Shown here: piece after piece, positions 33,132-42,669 of the stretch
Numbering within the stretch: position 1 is the first letter of the stretch
Layout of the letters: each line of letters begins with the position of its first letter
Assembly (NCBI GenBank): GCA_014529385.2
Contig: CM043944.1
Span: 76,587,884 to 76,651,883 of the forward strand
Origin: Adiantum capillus-veneris
Taxonomy: Eukaryota; Streptophyta; Polypodiopsida; Polypodiales; Pteridaceae
Direction: 5' to 3'
Length of the DNA: 64,000 bases
Made by a program: the position numbers and the translations under genes
The notes under the pieces: generated by a model
The model's database searches: none
What the model was told of the DNA's origin: nothing
What the model saw: only the letters and a program-made list of their open reading frames with translations

Positions 33132-34015
33132 TACTCACACACTTGGTCCACTGCCTCCTCAATTTAGCGTTCAAAGCCACCAACTGACCAAAAGATATAT
33201 TTGCCTTTTGATTTTGTATGTCTTCAACAATATCATAGTCTTCAACACCTTGACCAAGGAGGTAGTCCTTTGGACCAATTTTCCTTCTTCGCCCCCTCTT
33301 GCTACTATGTGGTTTGTCTTTTACCTTAGCCTTTCCTTTCCTTGCTCTTGTTTCCCTCTCTTCTTCTGTCTCTTTCTCCCTATCATGCCTAGCTCTATTA
33401 TTGGTCAAAACATCCACATCTTGATGCTCAAGGGTAATTATGTTAATAGCTCTGACTTCTCCATTTCCAGGCAACGGTTGCAGTTGTTGTTGCGGTGGTG
33501 GTGCTTCTAGTGCCCGCTCTTGATGATTTTCTTCTATTCTCCCTCGACCACGTCCATATAAGGGGTATATCCCTCCTCTCTCTCTTGGTGGTTCAGGACA
33601 ATCAAGGATGTAGTGACCCTCTTCATCACAATTGTAGCATCTACCTTGTAGCCTTCGTCCCCTACCTCTCCCAGCTGGCCGCTCTTCTCTTTGGTTCCTA
33701 TTCATTATGTTAATTCTTAACTCTTACAACTGACCGGCAAGATCATGAAAAACTCGGGTCATAATGGGATTCAGACCTTGAACCACTTGCTCCACTCTAT
33801 CATCCATTGCGACAGGGACCATTGGTTGCACCACAACTGGCTCAGCATGTGTCATGCCTTGCTCCCACCTTCTCTTGATCTTCTTGCTCTTGGCCTCGGC
33901 AATTTCCACAACTCTTTCAAATGTAGCAGGCTTGTGCGCGTCTTTCACACGTGTCAATTCAAGGAACTTGCCGATACACTGTGTGCAAGCCACAAATGGC
34001 TCCAAGCACGCAACT
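33132..34015 (-). pseudogene. Gypsy gag fragment with one zinc knuckle
   Basis: The minus-strand frames encode the second half of a gypsy gag: a CIGKFLELTR / ERVVEIAEAK helical segment (33724-34005), an Arg/Gly-rich region, the CCHC knuckle CYNCDEEGHYILDC near 33620, and an Arg/Lys/Glu-rich tail that ends at VALNAKLRRQW. Two frames are used, with a TAA near 33721. Both ends are broken: at 33131 it abuts a plus-strand fragment, and above 34015 homology fades. It is unlike the gag of G1, G2 or G3. Confidence 0.75.
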
Positions 34016-34169
34016 AGCCTAAACTAGTAAGCTCAAAGATGGGGATAGTGTGTCACTCACCACTCTACGCTTGCTGTCGTGGAGGATTCCTCACTGCGAA
34101 GAAGAAGGAGCCGTCACTGAACCGCACTCAACCGCTTTGCCACCGCCGTGCCATTGTCACAATGCTCGA

Positions 34170-34172
<3 letters not shown>

Positions 34173-34201
<29 letters not shown>
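34173..34201. repeat. CT dinucleotide microsatellite
   Basis: About fourteen uninterrupted CT units followed by a short CA-rich tract. Confidence 0.9.
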
Positions 34202-34204
<3 letters not shown>

Positions 34205-35014
34205 CACACACATACAAGGAGATGAAGATGAAGAAGATGGAGATGGAGCAACAACACTCTTCAATTGCACAAATGAGAGAATGAGTGAATTTTAGGTTTA
34301 GTTGACTTTTATATGAGCTCGCTCCATTCACACTTGGGCGCCCATGCTTAGCCAACTAATCCCTTGAATGTTCCAGTTAGAGTGCACCTCTCATCGGCGA
34401 TCAAGGCTTACCCTTTTCCTATTGGACCGACAAGCCCGGTACCTGACTCTACCAAATAAATAATACAGCGTCCGTCGTAGGTTATAGGAATGTGCGTGAG
34501 GGTTAACATGCCCCCCTTCCTGATGTAGATTCCGTCCTCGAAAGCTATTAGGTTGAAGCTCGTTCATCGAGGTGGAAGAGCATTTGAGATGAATGTCCTT
34601 AGCCTTCTTCATTCACTGCAAAATCAAAACAAATTGGCACAGTAATTGCATTCTCTTATACATTTAAAAATCATATGCAGTTGTAGGCAGACAATTTGAT
34701 TGGTAACAGAATTTTAAACTGTTATCGGCAAAAAATATTAATTTTCAATATAATCAAACGCATAACAGCTGTAAAGGTAAAAAATTAAACAAGTTTGGGG
34801 TCGCTAACTTAACGATCGAAAGGCACTAAAGATTGACCATTAATACCATGGGCAAGCTTCTCAATTTTCTCTGGTCAATTAAGTTGTTTAATTGCGAGAG
34901 CCAAGTATTTCATGTCCGAGGGCTGACTAGAGGCTATACCTATAAGACCTTGAAGTTAAGCTACGATAAAAGGAATTTCTCATGAAATCATCGCCTGACT
35001 TATTTCCTTTTCTT

Positions 35015-35271
35015 TGACCCCCCAAAAACTTTTCACATTATTTCAATATTGATGTGTGTGCTTATTTTGTATGCTTTGGGTTTTTTGCTTTTCAAGGAAA
35101 AGCACCCACCCACACTGGGAACCTCTAGGGCTCTAGTACCATAGGCGATACATGTGAGTGGAGTATCAAATCAAGCTGAGGTTTCTTTTCCAGCTTAAGA
35201 TTTTACATTGTGGCACTTTGAATTTTTTTTGTACATTTTCAGCATATTAATTTTGTAACTTTGGGGGGTCA
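35015..35271. mobile_element. Possible MITE-like 257-bp element
   Basis: It begins TGACCCCCCAAA and ends TTTGGGGGGTCA, a 12-bp perfect terminal inverted repeat. It has no coding content. No clear target duplication flanks it, so the call is weak. Confidence 0.3.
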
Positions 35272-35866
35272 TATAACATTGTTACGCTTCTCAGCCTCAT
35301 CACATTAGTAAACTCCCTTTATAATACTTAAGCTAAAGGTCAATAGGGACTAAGCCCACTAGGAAGCCCTAGTACATTTCACACAATGCTGCGTAAGTTG
35401 GATTAAGAACCTAAGTAACCACTGATAATTAGGAAGGCATTCCCCATGGTATTAAGAGAAGATCTCTAACGCCTAGCTTCGTCAAACTAGCTTAGTCGGA
35501 CTACTTGATTTATAAACCTGTACAAGTGATTATGACAAAAAATCACATTGAATTTAATGTTTGGTACTAAGCAAATGCGTTGAATATTATGCTACCAATC
35601 ACAATTAAAGCAGACAAACATGGATGCAAAAAGATAAGGGGGAATGCTAATGGACAAGAAACACCTGTTTGTGTTGATGCTTGTGCTTGATTTGAAGTGT
35701 GAATGAGAGAAAGATCATGAAGGTCCAAATCCTAACAACAGCAACACGTTCCTGTACATACTAGGAAACACAAAGAATACCTCTAGGAGGCACATCAATG
35801 GAAAAAGGTACCAACACTTATTGAACACAATTAAAAAACATAAGGAACCCTAACCTAATTATTTGC

Positions 35867-35880
35867 ACTCCCCCTAGAGA
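35867..35880 (-). other. Candidate polypurine tract of G3
   Basis: On the minus strand CTAGGGGGAG is followed by TGCAAATAAT, a possible LTR start. It lies a few bases after the stop codon of the last G3 ORF once the TRG insertion is ignored. The LTR itself could not be confirmed. Confidence 0.4.
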
Positions 35881-35886
35881 GTCAAG

Positions 35887-36158
35887 TGTAAAGTGTGAGC
35901 TTTGTCCTAAAGTGTGAGTCAAGGAGAAGAGAGTGGATTTATCCCACATGTTGTGGAGCAAGGTTGTAGAGATACTTAAAGCTCATTTCATGAATGAATA
36001 AACAAAACTCTATTTTGCACTACATGGTTGTCTATGGTGAGCTTGTGCTAAGCTAAGTCAATATTCAAGATTGTGTTCATGAGTCCAAGCTAATTCTATC
36101 TTGGAACCTAATTCACTTGAGTGATAACCTTGCTTACAGCACGATCCAATTCCTAACA
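35887..36158 (+). mobile_element. 5' LTR of TRG
   Basis: 272 bp, starting TGTAAAGTGTGAGC and ending TTCCTAACA. Compared with the 3' LTR it lacks a 41-bp internal segment after CTTGCTTACA. Confidence 0.92.
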
Positions 36159-36160
36159 TT

Positions 36161-36172
36161 TGGTATCAGAGC
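36161..36172 (+). other. Primer-binding site of TRG
   Basis: TGGTATCAGAGC two bases after the LTR, the standard plant initiator-Met tRNA complement. Confidence 0.9.
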
Positions 36173-37520
36173 TATGGTGTGCTAGCTAGGATTGTCATTA
36201 TGCATTAGTGTGTGTTAATTATTAGCATCTCTCACTAATTAAGCACTAGTCTAGCTATGTGTGGGCATGTCCTTGGCACACCCAAGAGGCCACTACCCTC
36301 CATGGCTAGGTAGGCTTGATTAGGAGAGCGTAGGTGCATTAATCTTTAGAAATATTTCATATTTTCTCAATATGTTTGTGCTTCCACTTACACAAGTAGC
36401 CAATTGATCACCCCAATGATCAATTAGTGTCTTGATTGATTGGTCACATCATTTAGCAATCGTCTCTCTTCAAATTTATGTGCATATAGTGTCGATTTTT
36501 CTACTTTTATTTTGCAATTTATCCCCGCACTTTCATTATCAACTTGCATCATTTCCATTATCTTGAAGCTCTCCTTGCAAGCTCTCTATAGAGCCCCTAG
36601 ACACTCAAATCCGACATCGAATGCTTCACCAATTAATTTGCTATATTTAGGTGTGTGTGAAGATTTTGTGTGTGTGAAGCCTGCTAGCTCAAGTTTAACA
36701 TTTTACTTTTCGGAATCTCTTCACAAGCAAGCACGTGGGATTGTTGGCTAGCCCAAATTAGGTAGTCTATTCTTGGCTTGAGATCTCGAGGTCAAAACGG
36801 TTGCCTATTGTGGGGAAAAGCGGACGAACCTGAATCAGCATTACAAACTGGTTTTTTTGGAAACGGCGGGTCCACTGAGGGAGAGTCCCATGTTCGCACA
36901 TCAAAGAGCCCAAAACCTTGCCCAGAGGTGCTGCCCGCTGGGGAGTATTCATGCGCCTGCTTGGAGGTGTTGCCACTGGGGAGTATTCACGCGCTTGAGC
37001 CTTTTTTGATTAGCTGTTAGGACTACCCTGCTGCCCGCTTGTGACCGGCTTGCCCCCGCCTGCGTGAGAAGCTACTCAACTGTCCGACCCTATAAGAGCC
37101 CCTTCCCATAGCCTAAGCCTCCCAAGCCACACAAGGACATTTCCAAGCAATTTAAGGGAGGGTGAAAATTCAAACCTTTATCAAGCACTCCAAGGGCTAC
37201 CAAAGGGGCAGTTCTCACCGACCGCGACATTATTGCAAGAAGTTTATTACCAAGCTTCAAGGAGTTCTTTCGAGCATCAAAAGCAAAAACAAAGAGCTAT
37301 TTTCCCTATCTGTGAAGAGTGGCTTCATACCCGTGAAGAGGATCTTTACAAGATTCAAAGGAATTTTCTCTTACTCTCTTTCTCATTAAAAATTTTCAAA
37401 TCTTGCAGCCAAGCACAATAACTTGCAAATAAATATCATTTTTCTTTATTTTTGCACCATGTAAAGAGGCAGACACTGGCTAGGAGAGTCTCCTAAACTA
37501 AGACACCTCTATTAGCACAA
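36173..37520 (+). other. Leader region of TRG
   Basis: A ~1.35-kb untranslated leader between primer site and gag. I see no ORF with recognisable motifs. It is long compared with the 1.5-kb gag-to-polypurine-tract part of the element. Confidence 0.7.
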
Positions 37521-38439
37521 ATGGGGGACAAGGGAATATAAAAATTCAATGGGGAAGGGTTTCACACTTGGCAAACGAAGTTAAGAGGTTACCTTATGAA
37601 AAAATGTTTGTGGTGTGTCATCAGCACTGCCTTAGAGCAACAAGCCGAAGCCGATGGAGTGCACACTAGGGAATCTACACTCATATCAAGTGCACAGAAT
37701 TTGGCCAAAGACGAACAAGCCATGTGAATCATCATCACCTCCCTGCATGACAACTACGTGCATTTCATAGATGAATGTAAGCATGCACATGATGGCTGGC
37801 ATGTCCTAGAAAGTAATTTTGGAGCTAGGGCCAAAAGAAGAAAAGTTAGCCTTAAAAGACATCTTTACAAAATTACTATGATTGAAGGGGAGGACATTGA
37901 TAGCCTAGTGAATAGGCTTAAGAGCATTTTCACGCAGCTCACTTACATCCAGGTTGAAGTACCAGAAGATGACAAAGTGGCCATACTATTAAGTGCACTT
38001 CCACCTTCTTATGACCACTTAGTCACAATTCTTGAAGAAAAAGAACTAGCACCACCATTCCAAGATGTCATCAACTCAGTCCAAGCAGAAGAAAGAAAGC
38101 ATAGAGGTTTACTAACCTCATCAAGAGGAGTTTTTATTGCAGCATCCTCAAGGGGAAGGCATTCCCCATCAACATCGACAAACGAAAGAAAAGTGTTATG
38201 AATGTGGAAGAATGGGACACGTAGCAAAAGACTGCTACACAAACAAACCTTGCAACAAATGTGGTAGGAAAGGACACCCGCCTTCTCGGTGCTACTCAAA
38301 TGGAGGCAGTAGCAGTGGAGAAAGCAGCAGCAACAAAAGCAACGAAGGCAAGAGACCTGCCAGAGGATTAGCTCACATAGTAGAAGACAAAAAGGATGAA
38401 GACGAGAGCAACATTGTCTTTTATGAAAACCCATTTTGA
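37521..38439 (+). pseudogene. TRG gag (copia type)
   Basis: ATG at 37521. The sequence has the copia gag signature: FNGEGFHTWQ near the N-terminus, LLSALPPSYDHLV in the middle, and two CCHC knuckles, CYECGRMGHVAKDC and CNKCGRKGHPPSRC, near 38195-38295. A Ser/Glu/Lys-rich tail ends with a natural stop at 38437-38439. Two in-frame stops (TAA at codon 7; TGA near 37720) and one frameshift near 38150 inactivate it. Gag would form the particle that packages element RNA. Length (about 305 codons) suits a complete gag, which argues that pol is truly absent rather than cut away mid-gene. Confidence 0.85.
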
Positions 38440-38467
38440 AGATGCAGACTCTCTACTTGTAGGGGAG

Positions 38468-38645
38468 GACTTTTTCCTGTGTGGATTTTATCATCTGGTG
38501 TGGATATCACCATCCTTTGTGGATTTTTTCTGTGTGGATTTTATCATCCTATGTGGATATCATCATCCTTTGTGGATTTTGTCAACCTGTGTGGATTTTA
38601 CCATCCTGTGTGGATACCATCTTATCATCCTGTGTGGATCATGCA
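38468..38645 (+). repeat. Minisatellite upstream of TRG polypurine tract
   Basis: About eight imperfect copies of a ~20-bp unit of the form TGTGTGGATTTTATCATCC. All three plus frames stay open through it. It lies between gag and the polypurine tract (around 38674-38686). Confidence 0.88.
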
Positions 38646-38673
38646 TCTTCAGTATTTTGTCATAGTCCAAACC

Positions 38674-38686
38674 TCAAGGGGAGGAT
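38674..38686 (+). other. Polypurine tract of TRG
   Basis: TCAAGGGGAGGAT directly before the TG of the 3' LTR. Confidence 0.85.
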
Positions 38687-38999
38687 TGTAAAGTGTGAGC
38701 TTTGTCCTAAAGCATGAGTCAAGGAGAAGAGAGTGGATTTATCCCACATGCTGTGGAGCAAGGCTGTAGAGCTACTTAAAGCTCATTTCATGAATGAATA
38801 AACACAACTCTATTTTGCATTACATGCTTGTCTATGGTGAGCTTGTGCTAAGCTAAGTCAATACTCAAGATTGTGTTTATGAGTCCAAGCTAATTCTATC
38901 TTGGAACCTAATTCACTTGAGTGATAACCTTGCTTACACACACATTGACGCTATGTTTCTCTTTCATCCACCATAGCTAGCACGATCCAATTCCTAACA
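38687..38999 (+). mobile_element. 3' LTR of TRG
   Basis: 313 bp, the partner of the 5' LTR, with a 41-bp segment at 38939-38979 that the 5' LTR lacks. It is followed by the target duplication TCAAG. Confidence 0.92.
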
Positions 39000-39691
39000 T
39001 CAAGGGAATAGGATATTGTAGAGATTGGAGGGAAACCCCAAGGCCAAACCCCTATCCTCGTCTTCGAGAAAAATAAATTCATCATCCGTGAGACCATATG
39101 TTCCATCCGTATAATCATATAAATCTTCTTCATCATCAGAGGCACCAATGTTTACTAAGAAGGTCACTAGACGCCTATAGTCATCTTGGTCAAAAGGATA
39201 GGCATGTGCAATGGGAGATACACTCTCTACTAAGTATGGATCAGTTGTGGTCAAGAGACGTATCAGCCATTCTAAATCCTCAAAAATCCTCTCACATGCT
39301 AGCATACCTACCAAATCCCATTCACAGGAAAGCACAAGAAAGACCATGTGAAACATTTGTGAAAAGTAACAAGTGTACCTCTCACGGAAGGCAGGAGTGG
39401 ATGACGCCTATAGTCATCTTGGTTAAAAGGATAGGCTTCTGCAATGGGAGATACACTCTCTACTAAGTATGGATCAGTTGTGGTCAAGAGATGTATTAGC
39501 CATTCTAACTCCTCAAAATTCCTCTCACATGCTAGCGTACCTACCAAATCCCATTCACATGAAAGCACCGGAAAGACCATGTGAAATATTTGTGAATAGT
39601 AACGAGGGTACCTCTCACACAAGGCAAGAGTGGATGACTCTAGCGTACTAGCCACGTCTGTACACGCAAATAGATGATGGTTAGAGTGCAA
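39000..39691 (-). pseudogene. G3 3'-terminal ORF with internal duplication
   Basis: I do not recognise the protein. The reading frames contain two copies of a ~75-residue unit: MVF-LSCEWDLVG-LACER-FE-LEWLI-LLTTTDPYLVESVSPIA. The first copy (high coordinates) is broken by a frameshift. The second continues into a very acidic tail (SDDEEDLYDYTDG, FIFLEDEDRG) and stops with TGA at 39000-39002, within the TRG target duplication. It is the last coding unit of G3 before the polypurine tract. The acidic tail and post-integrase place suggest an accessory protein, but this is inference. Confidence 0.5.
39171..39638 (-). repeat. 233-bp tandem duplication in the G3 terminal ORF
   Basis: Two direct copies, 39171-39403 and 39404-39638, about 92-95% alike by eye. 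The unit is not a multiple of three, so the duplication shifts frame between copies. Confidence 0.9.
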
Positions 39692-39938
39692 ATATTACAA
39701 GGGTCATGTTCTTGTGCATAATGTGTTTTTATGATTTTGTGTTATGGCTCTTGATCTTTTACTTTTTTATCTTGTTTTTGTGAGTATAAGGCTTTATATA
39801 TACATTCCCTAAGATTGGAGATTAAGAGGTCAGGGAGGAAGGTTGAGAGGGAAGCAAGTGAATGATGGATGTCAGCAACCACTCCCCCCTTCCTTGGGTA
39901 GATCATACCTTTTGGAATGATGTCATCACCTTTTGAAA

Positions 39939-40664
39939 TCAATTGTTCCAAGTTGTCATGGGTGAAGGCTTTAACCAATAGTTTTCGACCGCCCTATGCG
40001 TTTCATCTAATTGCAAGGGTGGTAAGGTACTCTCCCATGATTTTATTTGCAACATTGTTGTAGGTGGTGAACTTACAATGGGAGGTGCAAACTCTTTCTT
40101 GCTTGTATGGATATGTACAATGGTAGGTGGAGGTTGTTTTGAAGCTTCTATTTTCGTATAGTAACTACACAAAGAGCAAGAAGATTCATTTGATTTCGTT
40201 GTTCCTGAGATAGGTGAAACAAATCGTTCTTTCTTGGGTACCCAAACTAGCTCTGGAGCAGGTGTGTAGCATTCCGTGATTTTTTTCCTTCCACAATCTT
40301 CAATTTGTTTTGGAGCCACAGGATTGAGCTCACATGGGCCCGGTGACAAGTAAGAGCACAATTTACGTTTTGGCATCCAGATTTGATCATTTCCTTTATA
40401 GTAGCATTGGGCTTTCAATAGTTTTTTAGGAATCCACCGCAACGTTTCCTTACATCTCTTGGGGCGAATGGGACGTCTCTTACCAGGCTCCTGTCTTTTA
40501 GCACTGGCTATGGTCGCTAAAGAAGCTTTAGGAACCCACTTGTATATTTTTTTTGTTATATTGGGATGGGTCTTGTGTGTCTCAAGCTTTATTTCAACTA
40601 CATCAGCTGAAGCTCTAGAGAGTTGGGCTATGGGGACATATGGTTCAACCTCTTGGACATGCAA
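39939..40664 (-). pseudogene. G3 post-integrase ORF with WxPK repeats
   Basis: A 241-codon basic ORF in which the motif Trp-(Val/Ile/Met)-Pro-Lys occurs four times, at about residues 43, 77, 96 and 141, inside KWVPK, RWIPK, IWMPK and VWVPK. Cys and His residues are frequent but do not form a CCHC knuckle. Similar W-x-P-K motifs occur, from general knowledge, in some plant retroelement polyproteins next to nucleocapsid. It follows the protease-like domain at 40705-41245 with a frame change, and probably belongs to the same ancestral ORF. Function unknown. Confidence 0.5.
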
Positions 40665-40704
40665 TGTTTTGGGTTTATTTCCTTGAGAGGCAATATCTCA
40701 GGGA

Positions 40705-41245
40705 CTATGGCTTGAGTGGCAGGGATAAGAGTTGGTTTTTGTGTTGTGAGAGCGCCTGTCCCCCAATCAATATAGTGCATTTGGTCACTATCCACATGCG
40801 TCCTAGGTTTATATTACCCTCCATAGTTCCAACAAGCATGACCAAAAAGTCTTGAGCTACAACCCCATTGTCATAACTGACAAAAGTGTGCCAGATTCCA
40901 AAAACCAAAGTTTTTTTCTTGTTGACACCCTTAACTTGGATAATACTCTCAGATAGAGGTGGCTTCCCTAACTGACACCACACCTCATATGATAGCAGAT
41001 TATATTTAGCACCCGTGTCCAATAAGGCGTTATATAGCACTTTTCCATAGGCATTGTTTAGCTCAATAGGATATCATAGAGGTGTGTGAGAGTCCAACCA
41101 ATACTCGTTGGTTTCAACGTGGAATGCATGTGTAACTCCAAGGTTAGCCTCTTGTTTTCGTCTTATGCGTTGTTGTCGCTCCTTAGCCTCAGCTTGAGCT
41201 TGTATCTTCTTCAATTATGTTTGTGCCTTGGCCCCTGGGCGGTCA
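40705..41245 (-). pseudogene. Second retropepsin-like domain downstream of G3 integrase
   Basis: After a Gln/Lys/Arg-rich helical segment (about 41160-41245) and one in-frame stop (near 41075), the sequence reads ALLDTGAKYNLLSYEVW, a classic aspartic protease active-site context with DTGA at 41008-41019. It then continues for about 70 residues to EGNINLGRMWIV, corresponding to the (I/L)-(I/L)-G-x-x-W distal motif. Length and spacing fit a retropepsin. G3 already has its own protease between gag and RT (DGGTGASI near 51100). A retropepsin downstream of integrase is not part of a normal gypsy layout. It may be an accessory ORF with a protease fold, or a piece of another element. Confidence 0.6.
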
Positions 41246-41387
41246 CTTAACAAAAGCTTCCTATATCACGTGCGTTCAAGAGGTTATTAATAATACCTCA
41301 ACATACATGCTATATTTACACTACGTGCCTATTTAAAAAAACCCCCACCCCCCTATGTATGTATACATTTTGATACATTTTGATCTT

Positions 41388-42669
41388 TTAATAATCCTCT
41401 CCGGTTAACTCACGTGATAGCATACACATTCTAAAAAGTGACCGCCCTGGGGCCTTGGCTCCCTTTTTTGTATGGATGGCATGTAGCTCCTCTTGGCTTA
41501 AAGGATCATAGTATCTTTTAAATTTGCTCCCATTGAGGAATCCAATGGTTTCAACTCCATGATCAAGAGTCTCCACATGAATGGTTCCTTTTGGGGTGAT
41601 CTCACATACTCTATATGGTCCTTTTCCCACATATTTCAACTTTTTCGTTTCGTTACGCACTCCATATATAAGGACTTTATCACCAACATTGATATCTTTG
41701 TTCTTTAGATGACGGTCAAACCATTTCTTCCTCCTATCTTTCTCCACAAGTTCATTTTGCACAGCTAATTGCCTCTCTTCATCTAGCCTTTCAAGGATAT
41801 ATAATCTCTCAACTAAGGGGTTACCATCCCAACCTTCTTGAGAAGCTACTCGAAGGCTAGGAACGACAAACTCCCATGGCATAACCGCTTCTTGGCCATA
41901 CACTATCTTAAATGGTGTGTAGTTAATGGCAACTTTGTACACAGTACGATAAGCCCATAGAGATGATGTAAGCTTTAAATCCCAATCTGTGCGATGAGCT
42001 TCCACCGTTTTGGTTAAGATAGAGATTAAGGTCTTGTTGGTGCTCTCAGCTTGGCCATTTTCTTGTGGATAATAAGGTGTGGACTTATGGTGCGCTATCA
42101 TAAAGTTGGTAGTGAGTTCTTTTATTACTCCATTTATAAAATGAGTACCATTGTCACTCACATTCTCAAAGGGACAACCAAATCTTGTAATAATTTTCTC
42201 AAAGATAAACTTGGCAGTTGACCTCGCATTGGCCTTACGTGTCACCCTGGCTTCCACCCACTTTGTCACATAGTCAATGGCAACGATAATATATCAAGAT
42301 TGAGTGCTACGAGCTGCCGGACTAATTGAGCCTACAAAGTCCAAAGCCCATTTTTCAAATGGTTGAGACACTTTAACAGGATGTAAGGGCATCCTATCCT
42401 CTCGCTGTGTGATCTTGTTATGTTGGTATTCATCACACCCTTTGCAAGAATGATGCATCCTTCAATAAGGTAGGCCACCAATAGCCTAATTGCAACACCT
42501 TTCTAGCTGTTAGTTCCCCTGAGAAATGTCCTCCGGCTATACCCATGTGGGCTTCTTGCAGTATGTATAAATACTCATCCTCACGGGCACAACGTCTAAG
42601 AATATCATCCTTCCCTAGCCTGTAGAGAGTTCCTGCAATGAGAGAGTAAGGTTCATATTCTTTTAACAT
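41388..42669 (-). pseudogene. G3 integrase
   Basis: The zinc finger is represented by HMGIAGGHFSG (42433-42669), with a frameshift before its Cys pair. The core triad is in WALDFVG (about 42345), VSDNGTHF (about 42150) and NGQAESTNK (about 42070). The C-terminal region has DRHLKNKDINVGDKVLIYG and YVGKGPYRV, and the ORF ends near 41388. Compared with G2 the layout is the same and about half the residues agree by eye. Stops near 42285 and a frameshift near 42433 inactivate it. Confidence 0.88.

Larger units (their letters stand above)
34016..35866. other. Unassigned region, possibly LTR or UTR sequence
   Basis: No coding domain was seen. It holds a CT microsatellite at 34173-34201 and a small inverted-repeat element at 35015-35271. 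Reading on the minus strand, it follows directly on the 3' end of G3 after a candidate polypurine tract, so part of it may be the G3 3' LTR. I could not find a second copy in the window to prove that. Confidence 0.35.
35887..38999 (+). mobile_element. TRG, a gag-only non-autonomous LTR retrotransposon
   Basis: A complete 3.1-kb element with target duplication TCAAG (35882-35886 and 39000-39004). Order: 5' LTR (272 bp), Met-tRNA primer site, long leader, copia-type gag with two zinc knuckles, minisatellite, polypurine tract, 3' LTR (313 bp). No protease, integrase, RT or RNase H sequence occurs between gag and the 3' LTR. This is the structure described as TR-GAG: elements that carry only gag and must borrow pol functions. 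It lies in G3, exactly at the stop codon of its last ORF. Confidence 0.92.

Noticed and set aside
34391-34612. Minus-strand 73-residue ORF
   Set aside because: No motif, and composition like the surrounding non-coding DNA.
38468-38645. Possible CRISPR array
   Set aside because: The units are contiguous, imperfect and without unique spacers, in a plant retroelement.
38396-38717. Three overlapping plus-strand ORFs rich in Cys, Trp and Ile
   Set aside because: They are produced by the ~20-bp TGTGTGGATTTTATCATCC minisatellite of TRG.
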